Counted from the first letter of the stretch, positions 9,087-22,530 are shown. The stretch: 64,000 nt of DNA from Romanomermis culicivorax (GCA_963922205.1 CAWUHX010000038.1:310001-374000); one strand, 5' to 3'. Notes: generated by a model not told the origin, from the sequence alone. Made by a program: numbers and translations.

Positions 9087-12000
9087 TTAGAGAAAATTCA
9101 TAAATACTTTCTGGAGCAGATTTCCTTCCGCTTTTCTAGTTTTGTATATGAAAATTTTTCCTAGTGCTATAATCCAGTTAATTGCTATGTTTTTGGTTGT
9201 TTTTTCATCTGTCTTGTGACCTAATATAATTGTCATTCTATCAATTTTTATATTTTGTTCTAACTTCGTTTTTATTATGGATTCTAACTCTTTCCAGAAA
9301 ATTTTCACTAGTTGGCATTCCCAGAATGTGTGAATCGTATCATCTATTCGGCTACATTGATAACAAGCACTTGAAAATTTAATTTAGTATTTGACTAATA
9401 GGTGTGAGGTAATTATTGTATTGTGTAAAATTTTATAGTTTGTTTCTTTGTGTTTACTACTTATTTTAATTTGATAGAGCTTTTCCCAAGAATTACAAAA
9501 GGAATCGTAGTTAATATTTAGCCTTGATTGCCATTTTTCTTGCTCCTTAGGGATATCTAATTTTGTCTTTTTCAAGTGTTTCTTCAAATTTTTGATTTGT
9601 TGAATCTCAAAATTTTGTGGTTCAAATTCAGTTTCTGTTTTCGGATGACGATGCATCTTGACAAGAGTTTTCCACTCATGCGGGATTGCATGTATCACCT
9701 AACAATAATCAAACCATAGTATTCCACAATTTTCATTTCTGAGCTCTTCCCAGCTTTTCAGCGTCCAATCATTTCTGAACCAGTGAAAAATAAAATTGAA
9801 TTTTGTATCAGTCAGGGCATTCAAGAATATTGCCTTTTTTCCACTTAGGATGTAAGTATTGTTATTTATTCTCTGCGCCATGACTTGTGGTTATTTTACA
9901 AATGTTATTTGAGGGGATTGCTTGGATCTGTTCTTTTATTTCTGTATAAAATGGGATGAGTTTCACCCCTAGTGTTTTCTGTGAGAAATTATCGTTAAAT
10001 AATTTGGTTAATCCTCCTCTCCCTTGTAGTGGTTGAAGTGCCACTTCATTCCATTTTCCTGGTTCGATCAATCCGAGTAACGATTTTGCTTTTAACGTTT
10101 TAATCATAATTTCAATGTCCGGAGTTTTTATCCCTCCTTTGCAATAATCCTGAATTAAGACGTTTTTTCTGATTTTTGGTTTATGGTCGTTCCACAAGAA
10201 GTGTGTTAGCATGTCATTTAAGTTTTTTACTGTTTTTTGTTCGGTTGGAAGAATTATTAGGCTGTACACGATTTTAAGAGTTATGATATAATTCCATACG
10301 GCCACTTTCCCGTACATGGTCAGGTTTCTAGATTGCCATAATTTGCATAGTTGTCTACATTTCTCAACTTTGTTCCTGATATTCTCATTATACATTTCTT
10401 CTTTATTGTATGAAAAATTTATTCCAAGAATTTTTATCGACTTCACTATTTCACTCCCATTTACCTTGCCGTCTTTGTTTTTATTTTGTCCAAGTCCTAG
10501 TATTTGGGTTCTGTTAACATTTATTTTAAGGCCAGAAAGTGTTGAGAATTCCTGAATAACACTTAAGGCATGTTTCTAATCCTCTTTATCCTTAGCTAGA
10601 ATAGTTGTATCATCAGCATACACGCAGACTTTGTGTGTCATAGCTCCAATCTTTAGTCCCTGATAACTTTCACAACTTCTAAGCATGTGTGCCATGCCAT
10701 TAATTCCATTGAACAAGTAAATAGATATGGAGATATTGGGCAACCTTGCCTGACTCCTGTTTGGATTTCAAAACGTTTTGTACAGAAACCAGCATTTCGA
10801 ACTACTGCTTCAGATTTGTCATGGAGAGTTTTGATCCAAGTGGTAAAACTTTCTCCAAAGTTGAAAATTTTTAATGGATTAATCATAAAATCTCGGTCAA
10901 AAGCTTTTTCTATATCTAATGAAATTAAGAGTCCCGATTCCTCTTTACTCTCGTAATGTTCAATTATATCCAACAGGTATCGTATGCTTTCTCCGATATA
11001 GCTTCCAGGTACAAAGCCTTTCTGGTCTTCATTTATTATACTCTTCAGGTTAGTTTTTAGTCGTTCTGCTAAGGCTTTTGCTAATATTTTGTTATCTACA
11101 TTCATAAGGGATATGGGTCTCCAGTTCTGTAATTTATTGGGGTCCTTATTTGGCTTGGGAATCAGCGTTATGATACTTCTCCTTTGTGAATCACTGAGTC
11201 GATTATTCTGTAGTGAAAAATTGAAGCTTTTAACCAACGGGTTTTCTATTGTGTCCCAGTACGTCTTGTAGAATTCTATTGTAAGAGCGTCATCGCCCGG
11301 AGATTTGTTATTTTTCATATTTTTTAATGCATTTTTGTATTCTTGTACTATGAGGTCTTTTTCTAGGATACTTTTCTGTTCCTCTGATATTTTTGGTAAG
11401 TTGCAAAAGTTTTCTTTTTTTAAAGAGTTTCTGATGATGGATTTTTTTCCATATAGAGAGTTATAGTATTTATAAATTTCTTCTAAAATATCTGCTGGTT
11501 TGTTTACTTCAATACCTGATTATGATTTTAGTTGTATTATCTTGTTCCTATTGTAATTTCTCTTCTCCATATTAAGAAAATATTTGTTTGGTTTTTCACC
11601 ATATAAATGCCATCTTGTTTTTGCTCTTTCCATGATAAATTTTGTTTTTTCCTGTGTTAGATTTTTTAGTTGTTCGTTTACCTCTGTATACCTGTCCGAA
11701 TTTTCTTTTTGACTGTTGTTATCTAAGTAAGCCTCCAAATCCTGTAATCCCTTTGTAGGTCTTTTTCTCTATTTCTTTTAGATTTTGCTAGTTCTTTGGA
11801 ATATTTTATTGCATGACTTCGTATTTTGTATTTTACATATTCCCATGCTTTTACTGGATCCAGAGTGCTAATTTCACACTCATTATTTGTTTCCTCTATC
11901 AGCTTTTTTATACTTTTACTATAAAATTCGTCTTTGAGTAAGGAATTATTGAAGTGCCAGAAGCCTGGGCCTGCTTTTCTATAGAGTTTGCCGGATATGC

Positions 12001-12735
12001 ATAAACTTATTGCATTATGGTCCGAGGGAAGACCACTAATTATATCACATTCGGTAACTCCATCAATTAATTCATCAGATACTAAAAAGTAATCTTATCT
12101 GCATTTTACACGCGGCTTACTCTGTTTCCAAGTATATCTTCTTTTCATTGGATGTTTCCATCTAAATACATCTGAGATTTCGATTATTTTTAAATGCTCT
12201 TTTAACCTTTGAACTGAACATTTTTTATTATTCAAATAGTTTCCTCCAGATTTGTCCTTGTTTGGATCCATTATTATATTTAGGTCTCCTCCCATAAGAA
12301 CAGGAAGATTCTCTCGGTTTATATCTTGTATACTCTTGAATAAGTTATCCCAAAATATTCGTTGCTCCTGTTCTTTTGTTGGTGCATATACATTAATTAA
12401 AATAAAAGGTGTATCTTTTATTTTTATCCTAACTATTACATACCTACCTGCATTATCTCTTCGAATGTCCAGCGCTTCATAATTAAAATTGTTGTTGAAT
12501 AAAATTGCTACTGCTCTTGCATTTGTTTCTCCATGAGAGAATATAATATGATCCCATTCAAACCTGTGCCCCACTGTAAGAGTAGTTTTTTTTCTAATTG
12601 CTCTGAGAAATGTGTCTCTTGTAAAAAGATTATGTCGTACTTGTTTTCCCTTGAATAGTTTAGAATAGATCTCCGTTTCGCCTTGTTTTTACCTCCTTTA
12701 CAATTTAAAGATAAAAATCGCAAATTATAAGCCAT
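9087..12735 (-). pseudogene. L1/Tx1-like LINE ORF2 (endonuclease-RT), decayed
   Basis: Read on the minus strand, the ORF starts at ATG 12735 with an apurinic endonuclease (LSLNCKG, LQETHF, then MGGDLNIIMDP and SDHN near 12022). An RT follows (about 11320-10560: IPKPNKDP, NWRPISLMN, SLDIEKAFDR, GVRQGCPISPYLF, YADDTT near 10610). A long C-terminal part follows (KWQSRNLTMYGKV near 10330, FLWN, a Cys/His tail near 9320). Frames switch several times and stops break the gene (for example at 11520 and 10653), so it is dead. The C-terminal block after RT is of the type seen in L1/Tx1-group LINEs; the clade call is by motif memory and would need a tree. Confidence 0.85.
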
Positions 12736-13098
12736 TCACAATCAGTCTCATACTATAAACCATTTTGTAATGTGTACCATATTTTCTTCCTTGCTATAGG
12801 TTGCAAGAGTTTTATTTGCACAACAACCAAAAGTTGTTGATCTTTTTATGTTGGTTTGAAAAAAAGTCCGCACTACTGCACTCAAAAGCTGCACTACTGC
12901 AGACAAAACGTGATGATGCATTTTTTCAGCATCTTTCATAAATTTTATCAAAAAAATTATTCAAATAATTTTTACTAGAGTTCAAGTTCCTATAACTTAC
13001 ATTAAAAATTATATAATGGAAAATTCATTCGATGAATAAAATATCACATAACAGAAACAGTGTATAGTAATAAAAATAGAAAAGAATAACATTTTTCA

Positions 13099-14051
13099 TC
13101 ACTTTTGTTTGGGATTTTTTCCTTTGGTCTTTTCGCGTCTTTCATCTTGTTGCTGCTTGGTTAAATTGGGTGCAATAATTATTGGCAGCTTACGATTTTT
13201 ATCGATGTGGGCTAATTTTTTTGCATTGGCCATTATTGTCTCTTTATCTTCCAATCGTACTAAATCGATTTTAATATTTGGCCTTGGACCTTTCTTGGAA
13301 TTGTAACAGCCGACCCACTGACAAGTTGTTCGTCCAATTTTATTCCGTGTGCAGTGATCTGGCGCAAAATTCTCCAACTTCTTCTTGTTTTTTCGAATTG
13401 TTCAGTTTTTGATCAAAGATGATTTGGTTGTTCAGTGAAAAGAAAAAGAATAATGTAGATAATCAAGACTAATGTTAAGGTGATCTTTTCATTTCAGTAA
13501 TTAATTTGCAGCTATTATTTGTACTTATTTATTTTGAGCTTTTTATAATTCCTATTTTTTATTGTGATTTTTATTTTCTTTTTCCATGTTTCTCAAGTGT
13601 TTTAAAAAACGTTGCTTAGATTACTTACTTCTGCTGGGAGGAGTGACATAAGTAGAATACAAGAGAATTTCTTACTATGAAATTAAAAATCCATAAGGAT
13701 TTCGATTTCGAGACTCGTTCTAGATGTTCCACTGTTCTGGCGATAGTGCCCGTTTGATCTTCCAATTTTTCGATCTTGGTTTCCGTGTGATCTTTGTCCA
13801 ATTCTGTTTCGGAACCCGCCCACATTTGTTTCGAGCTTATCGACTTTTGCGACATTTTGTGGCAGTTTGATCAATGATAAAGTCGTAAGATGTTGATAAA
13901 TTGGTTCAATTTTTTGTATAAAATAAGCCAATATCGAAAATGCACGTTTTGTTGCACCAATTATGACAATCGTTCGAAACAAAATATAAACAATGGTGCA
14001 ATATAATCGACCAACTGTATGTAGTATATGCAAATATGTAAAAATCATCAC
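13099..14051 (-). pseudogene. LINE ORF1 remnant (coiled coil plus RRM/CTD-like part)
   Basis: Upstream of the LINE ORF2 on the same strand, 13625-13855 encodes a heptad-like, charged segment (ETKIEKLEDQTGTIARTVEHL). 13099-13377 encodes GPRPNIKIDLVRLEDKETIM...ANAKKL and a Lys-rich tail, typical of the nucleic-acid-binding half of L1-type ORF1p. The two parts are in different frames and separated by non-coding sequence, so the gene is broken. Confidence 0.6.
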
Positions 14052-14164
14052 TTCATATAATTATTGTGGCTATAATACATAGACTACGAAAAATTAGAGC
14101 TGTGCAGACATACAACCACTCTGCAGAAGTAAAAAAGTGTATTATGCAAAAGTCCATATTACGA

Positions 14165-16588
14165 TCAATTGATACACGCACGTCCAAATGGGAGGTCATC
14201 AAGGCCAGATTTGTCGAGGCGCTCCTTATAGCTTAAATATTGATAACCAAAAAGTCTTTTTGTAAGCCTTTGTTGAACTTTTTCTACCATTTTAGTATCC
14301 CCAACCAGACAAGGATTCCAGAGTGGTGAACCATATTCCAGAATAGGGAGAACATAGAATTTAGAAGCCCTGATTTTCAATTGATTAAAGTTAGAGTGAA
14401 AACATTTTAAAATCAAATTTTCCACCCTAGATGCTTTTTTAACCACATAATTACTGTTGGAGGTTGCTGACAATTTTTCATTCAACATAACACAAAGATT
14501 CTTCATCTCTGAAACAGTGGTAATCAGAAAAGCATTTATATAACACTCAACTTTGGGGTTATTTCTCCCAAGATGCAAAACAGAGCATTTTTCCAAAGAA
14601 ATAGATAATTGCCATTTCAATGACCATTCATAAACTTTGACAAGATCTCCTTGTAGTATTTTAGCATTTTCTGTTGCACTGAATATGTTCACATCAGCAA
14701 AAAGATAAATTTCACTGCTAATACCATCAAACATATCATTTATGAAAATTAAGGACAATGTTGGTCACAATACACTACCCTGAGGAACGTCTCAAGTAAT
14801 ACCAATCGGATTGGGGAAGCAATGGCCAATTTTTACCTGTCGAGTCCTATTAAATGAAAAACCATGTAACCACCTCAATAAAAATTCAGATACGCCATAG
14901 GAAGCTAATTTTTGGACCAGTTTTTCATGAGAAATAGAATCAAATACCTTTTGAAAATCGATATAAATTGAATCTGTTGCAACTCTTTTGTCCAAATTTG
15001 TAGCCCATAATGTTTTACAACTTAAAAACTGAAGAACACAAAATTTTTTCTTTCTAAATCCAAATTGTCTATCATTCAAAAAATTATTTGACAAAATAAG
15101 CCATCAGGTCTACTTTTATAACACTTTTCATAACCTTGCATGAGACACAAGATAAAGAAACTGGTCTATAATTTTCTACCTCTGCAGGATCCTTTTTTTG
15201 AAAATAGGTACCGCATTTGATGTTTTCCAAATATCTGGTAATTGTTCAGTTTCTAAATGAAATTTCAAAAATTGTTCTCAAAGATTCTGCCAAAACTAGA
15301 TATAATTTTTTCAGGAAAAAGGTACACAGACCATCAGGCCCAAGAGACAGTGTAGGCTTCAAATATTTTATAGTCAATAGGACTCTTAAGAAATCAAATT
15401 TGATTATGGTTGAATATTTCACTTTTCACTTTATCATCAGTTATATCAGACTCACCAGAAACAATAACAGGAATAGTTTGTCTCAACTCAGTTTTATTAT
15501 TGATAAATCTATAAAAAAATCCTTGATTGAATTCGATCTTAGCAAACTTCCTTCATTTCTAGCATAATATTTGATCATTGCAGTTTTCAAGACTTCAGAA
15601 TTGTGTTTGATTTTTGTTAGCATTACTACGATTTTAATATAAGTTTTACTTTATTGATTTCAATTTCGAAAGATACTTTGGCAAATTAGAGGTTTTTGAG
15701 AATGTTTTCTTCTTGGGAACATATTCCAGTATTAATTTCTCCATTAATTCTAAAAAACAAGATAGAAGTCATTGACAGTAATGCATTGTTTAAAAAAATC
15801 TGTCCAATCGACCTTTGCCAAATAGATTTGAAGAGATTCGTAATCAGCTTTCCTGAAATCAAATTTATCATCATAAGTGAGTTTATCCTTGATTCTATAA
15901 AATTGATGCTAAAATTGACAGTACAGTGGTCACTTGTAGAGAAATTTTCCCCTGTGGTGCAAGTATTCACAAGACCATGGAAATCACAGAATACTAAATC
16001 CAAAAAATTATGGCCATTAGTAGGTTTTGTTACAAATTGCTCAAAACCATTTCTTGTGCAGTGGAAGGGCAAAATTGTCAATATGGGAAGAATATCCATA
16101 CTGTTTCAAAGATGGTAGATTAAAATCTCCAAGAATTATACATTTGGAATTATCTGCAGCACAAAATTCAAAAAGCAATATAAATTTACCCATAAGCTCA
16201 ATGTCATATCTGGGTGGTCTATAACAGAGTATGCATTCAAGTTTGACGCCAGTCAAAATGACTTCAAATGTTACAACATCGGGTAGAGATTTTTCAGGGC
16301 CGGGTATTTTTGATACTTTAACTTTTAAATTTTTCCAGTATACAGCAGCAACGCCACCTCCATTCTGACCTTTTCTATCACAGCATATTACTTCATAATT
16401 GGTGTCCATACAAATGAGAGCATCTGGGATCTCATCTGATAACCATGCTTCAGTTGTGAAAATAATGTCAAAGTTAAGGACATCAGTAAGTCATGGAATT
16501 CTATAAGCTCATTGACAATGCTATGGGCATTGAATAAAATACATTTTAGTTTTTTTGATTCAATACTATTTCCATTGTTTCCTATCAA
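14165..16588 (-). pseudogene. CR1-like LINE ORF2 (endonuclease-RT), decayed
   Basis: The minus-strand order is an endonuclease start (CILFNAHSIVNE near 16540), GGGVAAVYW and ILCYRPP, ILGDFNLP near 16120, and LDLVF/SDHC near 15930. RT blocks follow (ENYRPVSLSC near 15160, FGFRKK near 15050, YIDFQKVFDSISHEKL near 14950, a FADVN block that replaces the usual FADD near 14700). The 3' end is YGSPLWNP and VQQRLTKRLFG near 14280. The FADV reading and many frame breaks show it is inactive. The terminal WNP/QRxxTKR block is typical of CR1/Jockey-type LINEs. Confidence 0.82.
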
Positions 16589-16679
16589 AAATTCAGAGTT
16601 ATATCCAGGGGCTACTCATGCTGTATAAACATGAGGCTTTTGAATTAGAATACCACTGTAGTCGATTCTCCAATTATGA

Positions 16680-17443
16680 TCACAATTTATCATCAAGTTC
16701 CTCACATGAATGCCGATGCTGCTCTCTTTCTGTGAATGTTAAATCTGGCCTAGCACAAATGCAGTTATTGCGATCAACTTTGTCCTGTTGGTTTTCATTC
16801 ACAGCTTTGATCAACTTGCTCTTCACTGTTGACGAAGTACATTTAACTTTAATGATATGTAGTAATTTAATATTACCACACGTTATTTCTGGGCCAGAAT
16901 GCCTAGCCCCTACAATGTCATCCATTGGAAATCCTACTTTGAACACAAGGGATTTAACATCCTCCAATATGGCTGAATTGTTATCAGTAAAAAAGTTAAG
17001 CAGGACAGTGGTATTGATTTTTGCATCATCCTCACTATTATTTTTACTGACTGAGACGATCCAGTTCATGTTCATGAAAGGTGGCAATGGCAATAATTTA
17101 GGATTCTTTGTAATAAAATCGATAACAACCTGTTGAATTTCATTCATTTTGGAGAGCAAATTTGACTCAATTTTCTTGACATAATTTTCCAAATCATTAA
17201 AACATTTATTTAATTGAAGAAATTTTTTTACTATTGGCTAGCAGATTGAGTAAAAACAAAGCTGAGCTGAATCTTTAAGGCTGTTGTAATAGGCATCCCA
17301 AATATTCGTGCAAGTTGCATGGACCCAAAGTTGACAAGAGTCACATTGCATTGTTCGATCATCTTTATTGACAGTTTTTTGCACAAAATGCATGGACAAC
17401 TAAGTTGAGCCTGTGAAGATGTCATCAAATTTTTATGTCCCAT
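16680..17443 (-). pseudogene. CR1-like LINE ORF1 with PHD-type finger
   Basis: 17231-17443 encodes, with one frame change, CILCKK followed by CDSCQLWVHATC, a PHD-like Cys4-His-Cys3 pattern. 16680-17192 encodes a coiled-coil-like start and a domain with VKSLVFKVGFP, VKCTSSTVKSKLI and a C-terminal DLTFTEREQ block. PHD-bearing ORF1 proteins are known in CR1-group LINEs. The gene is broken by a frameshift in the finger. Confidence 0.65.
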
Positions 17444-18376
17444 GATGAATTCTTGATGTTGAAGTTGAATAATAATAAACTAATCTTGACAGTATTGATT
17501 CTTGTTAATGTTTCAGTAGAATTTTTCAAATAGATCATGGGCTTTTTTTGATTTTCTTCCTTGAATAATAAAAGTGAGTATGAGTATTATTTACATTTGT
17601 GATTTTTTGCTAAACCAATGTTGCATGAGACTGATGAAAATTTGTGACTCTTTTACAGTCCAGGTTTTCAAATGAGCTATGAAAAGAAAAATGTCTTGAT
17701 GCAAATGATAAATAAATAGCATACGAGGCTGCATTCTTTTCAGAATGACTAGCTGTTAGGACTGAAATGCAAATAAAAGAAAATGTTAACCTGTGATGCA
17801 TGGTCGTCTTCAGTTTACAGATTTCTATGGTCCTTTTTTGTGTTTCCAGACTATTTTGATTATATGGATAGAGTATTGCTTCAACCTTTTCTGAGTAAAG
17901 CTACAATAAGGAAACAACTCTGATGGTTGTACTTTTTTTATCATTTTTTAATTTAGAATACTTTATAAAAAAGAGACAATGATTTAATTTATTCAAGAAT
18001 CAATAATAGCTTGATGCCAAATGTTACATGCACATAGCTGAGAAGAGGACAGGGGTAGATTGCATCTGCCTCAAAAAGGTTTTTTGTTTTTAGACTATGT
18101 AACTTATCAGTTAGTACATCTTGCTACACTAAGTTGATAAAAAAGCACTTAATTTACTGTGAGACATTGCGCAATGTATGCCAATCTAAATTAAGCATTG
18201 CGGAGTGAGATTTGTTGTCAATTGCATTGGTCAAAAAAATTTATTGGCTTAATCTTAGACTTAGACTTACGGTTAAGGAAGCAGCAAACTACATTGTTTA
18301 CCAATCAATTTGATGACACGTTTTACCAACCATTCCAATTGATGACAGTTCCCACTTGGCAATGCATAGTCTAATC
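17444..18376. other. No gene seen
   Basis: AT-rich sequence upstream of the CR1-like LINE, probably its 5' UTR and old flank. I see no conserved motif, RNA gene or LTR until 18377. Confidence 0.4.
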
Positions 18377-19275
18377 TAATTGTAATATAGGTGCTAATGC
18401 ATCAGTGTAAATTTACAATGTATGATATGTGTATTCGATTGCTGTATATAAATTTATTCCATGATTTACTGTCTCAAGGATGTCTGACTTTCCCTGTATT
18501 GACATTCCTGTAAATTCCCTTGAAGTGTTCTGATTTGAATGTCTCGCGCCCAGAAGCTGTTATTGACCCAATTAAAGATGTTATATAATTAATTTGCACA
18601 TCGGCACCTGGCCCTCATAACCCACTCAAAATACACCTTCCCATAGGTACAGTAATCCCCCCTAAAATCGTAAAGACACCTGTCCCATAAAAATGTAGAA
18701 ATCTCAACCCAGACACTGGTCTCAAGTGGAACAGTAGTGGCATTACATTACAGAAGCACATACACGTGTAATTATAAGAAGAAAGCACGTAGGCGTGGCT
18801 AAGCCTACCATAAGTTCAAAGCACATAGACAGAGAAGCTAAGCATAACACAAAAAGGCCTGGTAAAGCATACTACAGTCAGGAAGCATAAAAGGCGTGGT
18901 TAGATAAGCATACAGTATATGGAAGCCTATGAAGCAAGAAGGGACGATTGGTTAGAAGAAGATTTTGGAAGTGGACCCCCATGGATCAAGGGTGTGGTCA
19001 ACAGGAAGCAGTATAAAAGACGAAGAAAGCGTGAAATAGTCAGTTGTTTGGTATTTGTTTTAAAATCCGCATGTGGAAGCTTAGTTAGAGTAATCGTCTA
19101 AAATCGTGTGTGTTACCATCGACGCCAATTGTAAGCAGTCAGGTATATTGTATTTTGTTCAGTTACTGTTATTGTCGTATTGTATCCTGTATCGTTATCC
19201 TGTGTCGCCTAGGACTTTGGGAATCGAGCGAATTGAAGCAAGTAAAAGTATAGTGAAAATCGGGCATTACATAAT
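18377..19275 (+). mobile_element. Solo LTR, diverged relative of element 1, TSD taat
   Basis: 18381-19271 begins TGTAATATAGG and ends CATTACA. It aligns along its length with 7931-8833: shared GTCTCAAGGATGTCTG, AATTAATTTGCACA, AGTAATCCCCC and GGTCTCAAGTG, the region with repeated 'aagcat...aggcgtgg' and the end. The 4-bp duplication taat flanks it at 18377-18380 and 19272-19275. No internal sequence is present, so it arose by LTR-LTR recombination. Confidence 0.88.
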
Positions 19276-19757
19276 CACACATTGTGCCACACGTGTTTAA
19301 GTGGAAAAAAATGAATTCTGCAGGTGCAGCTGTTCATCATTAATGCAAATAATGATTGTAGAAAATACTGTTTTAAAAGTTACTAAAATATGTTAGTAAA
19401 ATACTGTATAAATTTCATTTCTCAAATTTTTGTTTTGATTGGCGATTTTGTCAAACTTACCTGGATATTGCTGAATTATATACTAGTGTTCGATCTTTGG
19501 AATGGCCAAAATTCACAATTCTGATAAGTAATTTCATATTATTTTACCTCCAATTGCAATGCTAAGTACTTTTGTCGGAAAGTAAACTTTATTTGATCAC
19601 TTTAGGATAGATATTACAAGTTCTATCACTTTCTGATCAGGAATGAGATTAGTAATATTGATTTTTTATCAGTATGATTACTTGTGAGGTGTTAAACATT
19701 TTTATGTGATCATTCAGTGACCACTCATTACTTAAGGAAAAAAAATCAAGCCGAAAA
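19276..19757. other. Left part of Tc1-like element, no gene
   Basis: AT-rich sequence before the transposase start. I could not locate a terminal inverted repeat. Confidence 0.35.
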
Positions 19758-20790
19758 ATGGCAGTCAGCCTAGAAAACCATGGTAGAATTTCAGCCTTTC
19801 ATCAAAATGGATTATCGGGAATGCAAATTAGCCAAAAATTGAATTCGATTTATGGTGTAAACATGACCAATGATGGTGTAAATAAAATTTTGAAGAGAAA
19901 ATGCGAAACTGGCTCACTGAAATCAAAACAAAGATCTGATAGACCAGGAAAACAACATCATGAATGGACAGAAAATTAAAAGGCTTGATTTTAAAAAATA
20001 TAAAGCAAACTCTGGCTAACTTATCATCAGATTTTGAAGTGGATTGTCATGTTTCCTTGTCAAAAAGAACCGTCAAACGTTGTCTAATTGACTTTGGGTT
20101 TGATATGTATCGTTGCAAGAAAAAACGACTTCTTACAAAAGCAAACATTAGAAAACGACTTGAATGTGCGAAATCGAAGTTCAAACAAACACCTGATTAT
20201 TGGCAAAATGTTATTTGCTCAGATAAATCTCGATTTTCCTTGTTTTCAGACAAGCCCTAGTCATACATCAGATGGCCTGGTGAAGCTTACCTGCCTGAAT
20301 GCTTAACAAAAACGGTCAAATTTAATGAAGGAGTCATGGTGTGGACATGTTTTAGTGGAAATGGAATTGGCCATTGGCTGGATCAGTTGAATATTGATCA
20401 ATGCAGGCATTTACCAAGACATTTTGCAGGCGGCTCCGTCAATTGCTTTGTTTCATCCAGATGGAAAGCAAATGTTCCCGCAGGATAATGCCAGCTGCCA
20501 CAGTGCCAGATATATCAAAAACACTGGTTTCTTAAAAAATCAATAAATTTGATCACTGATTGGCCACCCCAATCTCCAGATTTGAACTTAGTTGAAAATT
20601 TGTGTGCTTACATTGAAAGAAAAATCCATGAGAAGTCGTGATGAACTTTGGAATTCAATTGGGATAGCGTTGCACAAAATTTCAATTGTGATAGCTTGGC
20701 ACAAAAAAACATGTTATGAACTTTGGAATTCAATTGTAAAAGCTTGGCACAAAATTCCCCAAAGCTTGCTTCAAAACTTAATTTCAAGTA
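19758..20790 (+). pseudogene. Tc1-like transposase, 5' and central part
   Basis: The ATG at 19758 opens a helix-turn-helix start (HGRISAFHQNGLSGMQISQKL). The frame shifts near 19970 into the second HTH and catalytic start (VICSDKSRFSLFSD, first Asp near 20220). GVMVWTCFSGNGIGHW follows, then a PQDNA block near 20480 in another frame and WPPQSPDLNLVEN near 20560, which carries the Glu. These blocks are those of Tc1 (DD34E) transposases. A short duplication of the 'gaactttggaattcaattg' segment lies at 20642-20740. Several frame breaks make it inactive. The 3' end of the gene continues at 36857 after the LTR insertion. Confidence 0.85.
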
Positions 20791-20794
20791 TTAC

Positions 20795-22195
20795 TGTCAC
20801 GTGCCGCTCAATTTCCCCAATGTCACGTGATCCAAATCATGTCAACACTTTATTTTTTCATGTTTTGTTTATTACTTATTCATGTTTTCGTTTATTTTAT
20901 TTCTACACATGCATTTTGTGTTCGTTTTTATATTTTCCATGCATTTCTATGTTTCGTTTTGTTGTATTTTTATTTCTTTATGCACGCGGGCTACAGTAGG
21001 CCCTTTAGCCAAAAACTTCCACCAGCCATGCTCCACGAGCACATGGCTATTTTTGGTGCATTCCGTGCACCTCTTATCACCAAAAATTAGCATCGTTTTT
21101 GTTACGCAAAAACGACTAGCTAAGAAGTTTAGCTAAAGACGTTCATATGCTTAGCATAGGCACTGCAGTCGGCCTCAGTGCTAAACGCATGTGAACGAAA
21201 AAAATGTCTATGTGCTCATAGGCATCTTCTGCATCGCGTCTAGCTGCAGAAGTTAGCTTGGACACCGAGAAACTCCGCCCAAGCTGCAGCTGTAGCCAAA
21301 TATGTCCTTAAAAGGACATGCTTCTTTAGTTTTTCGCTCATTCCTGGGTTTACCCCTGCGTCCGATTTTGTTGTCAGCGTCCGCCGCCTGTTGCCTAATT
21401 TGAATAAATTGGAACAATCATCTTCACTGCATCCGCCGCCTTATATTAAATAAATTTGCATAAATTTATATCCCTCTACTGCGTCCGCCGCTTACTCGTT
21501 TACAGTACGCGCTGCCCATCAGTGCCAGGTGTCCGACCACTCCGGTTAGCCGAGAATCAATCGCGAGTCGCCTCCCGATCGCCTATACCCGTCGCCCAGG
21601 ACTCGTGTGGATCGCATCCCCGCCCCGTGCCAGAAGACCGAAAGCATCCAGGGACTTGCCGCCCGTTTTCGTCGAATCACTTGAGAAACAGGACTAGGTG
21701 AGTCTTCTCAGGGGATTATTGTTATTTGTGGGGTATTTGTTGGGGAACCCTTCTTAAGTCGGTTTCCCAGGTTTTCCCCAGATAAGTAGGGCCTTCATCT
21801 CTCAGGTTCCGGCTGAAAAGGGGGCTGTCTGGTTCATAATCGGGCCCCACAAATCAGGTCATTTTACGGGTGACCCTGTCCCCACTCTCACTGAGCAGGA
21901 CTCGGGGATTGTCACACCTAGCCTGGCGGCGTTGTCCAATACCCTACAGTAAGACCCCAGGACAACACCAGAGAGTACCAGCTATGGGTCTCCCTATAGC
22001 CACCATTCGCCAGGTTAGGCCCCCAACACCAACCAGGGGAGCCTGGGGAAAATGCCAGTATCCATCAGAAGTCACAGCCTATTACTCACTGTAATAGGAT
22101 CAATCTGATATGGTTCGCCATCAATGTGATGTCTAAAACACGGTACTACCTGATGTGATACCCAAACCTCCCCAGCTCCCCCGCTAAACGTGACA
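20795..22195 (+). repeat. 5' LTR of element 2
   Basis: A direct repeat of 35456-36852. It is rich in short hairpins: CGTTTTTG/CAAAAACG near 21090, and the near-palindrome CATGTCCTTAAAAGGACATG, intact in the other LTR at 35959-35978 and with one change here near 21302-21321. Related solo LTRs lie at 59793-61202 and 58487-61333. Confidence 0.95.
21696..21703 (+). promoter_or_regulatory. Candidate splice donor in LTR
   Basis: AG|GTGAGT, an excellent donor consensus, is present here and in the 3' LTR near 36355. Possible acceptors with pyrimidine tracts are at 25356 (ttctgttctcttag) before gag and at 28351 (ctgcccctcag) before env. Use is inferred. Confidence 0.4.
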
Positions 22196-22215
22196 TGGCC
22201 AGGCTGGAAAATCGA
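22196..22215 (+). other. Candidate primer-binding site of element 2
   Basis: TGGCCAGGCTGG begins at the base after the LTR end, as expected for a tRNA primer site. The tRNA is not identified. Confidence 0.5.
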
Positions 22216-22530
22216 CCTTAAGTCTGGCACTCGCCCTTAAGTGCAAAAACACTTCACCCTTGGGTCGGAACTACCCCCAGGTCGGGTCAATTCCCATTTT
22301 TAAGTCGGACAATCCCCCTTAAAATTGGGTACTAGCCATCCAATAAGTCGGAACCCCCCCAAATTCGGGTTTACTGCCTAATGGGTTGGGAATGCCCCTT
22401 ATTTCGGATTACCGCTACTGTAGGTCAGAAATTTTTCCCCTGAAATCGAGTGTTATTACTGTAGGTCGGGACTTTGTCCCTTAAAATCGAGTTTAATTAC
22501 TGTAAGACGAAAATCGCCCTTAGAGTGATC
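22205..22530 (+). repeat. Degenerate ~40-bp tandem array in element 2 leader
   Basis: About eight units share a 'taagtcgga...ccccttaaaatcggg' theme, with starts near 22211, 22261, 22310, 22351, 22381, 22420, 22461 and 22500. Each unit alternates a GTCGG and a CCCCTTA motif. It is non-coding and follows the primer-binding site. Confidence 0.65.

Noticed and set aside
12748-12951. 67-codon minus frame between LINE ORF1 and ORF2
   Set aside because: No similarity to LINE proteins; probably inter-ORF spacer.
20827-21136. Hydrophobic frames at the start of the element 2 LTR (also 35455 and 60859 copies)
   Set aside because: They repeat wherever the LTR occurs and shift frame between copies, so they are LTR sequence and not genes.
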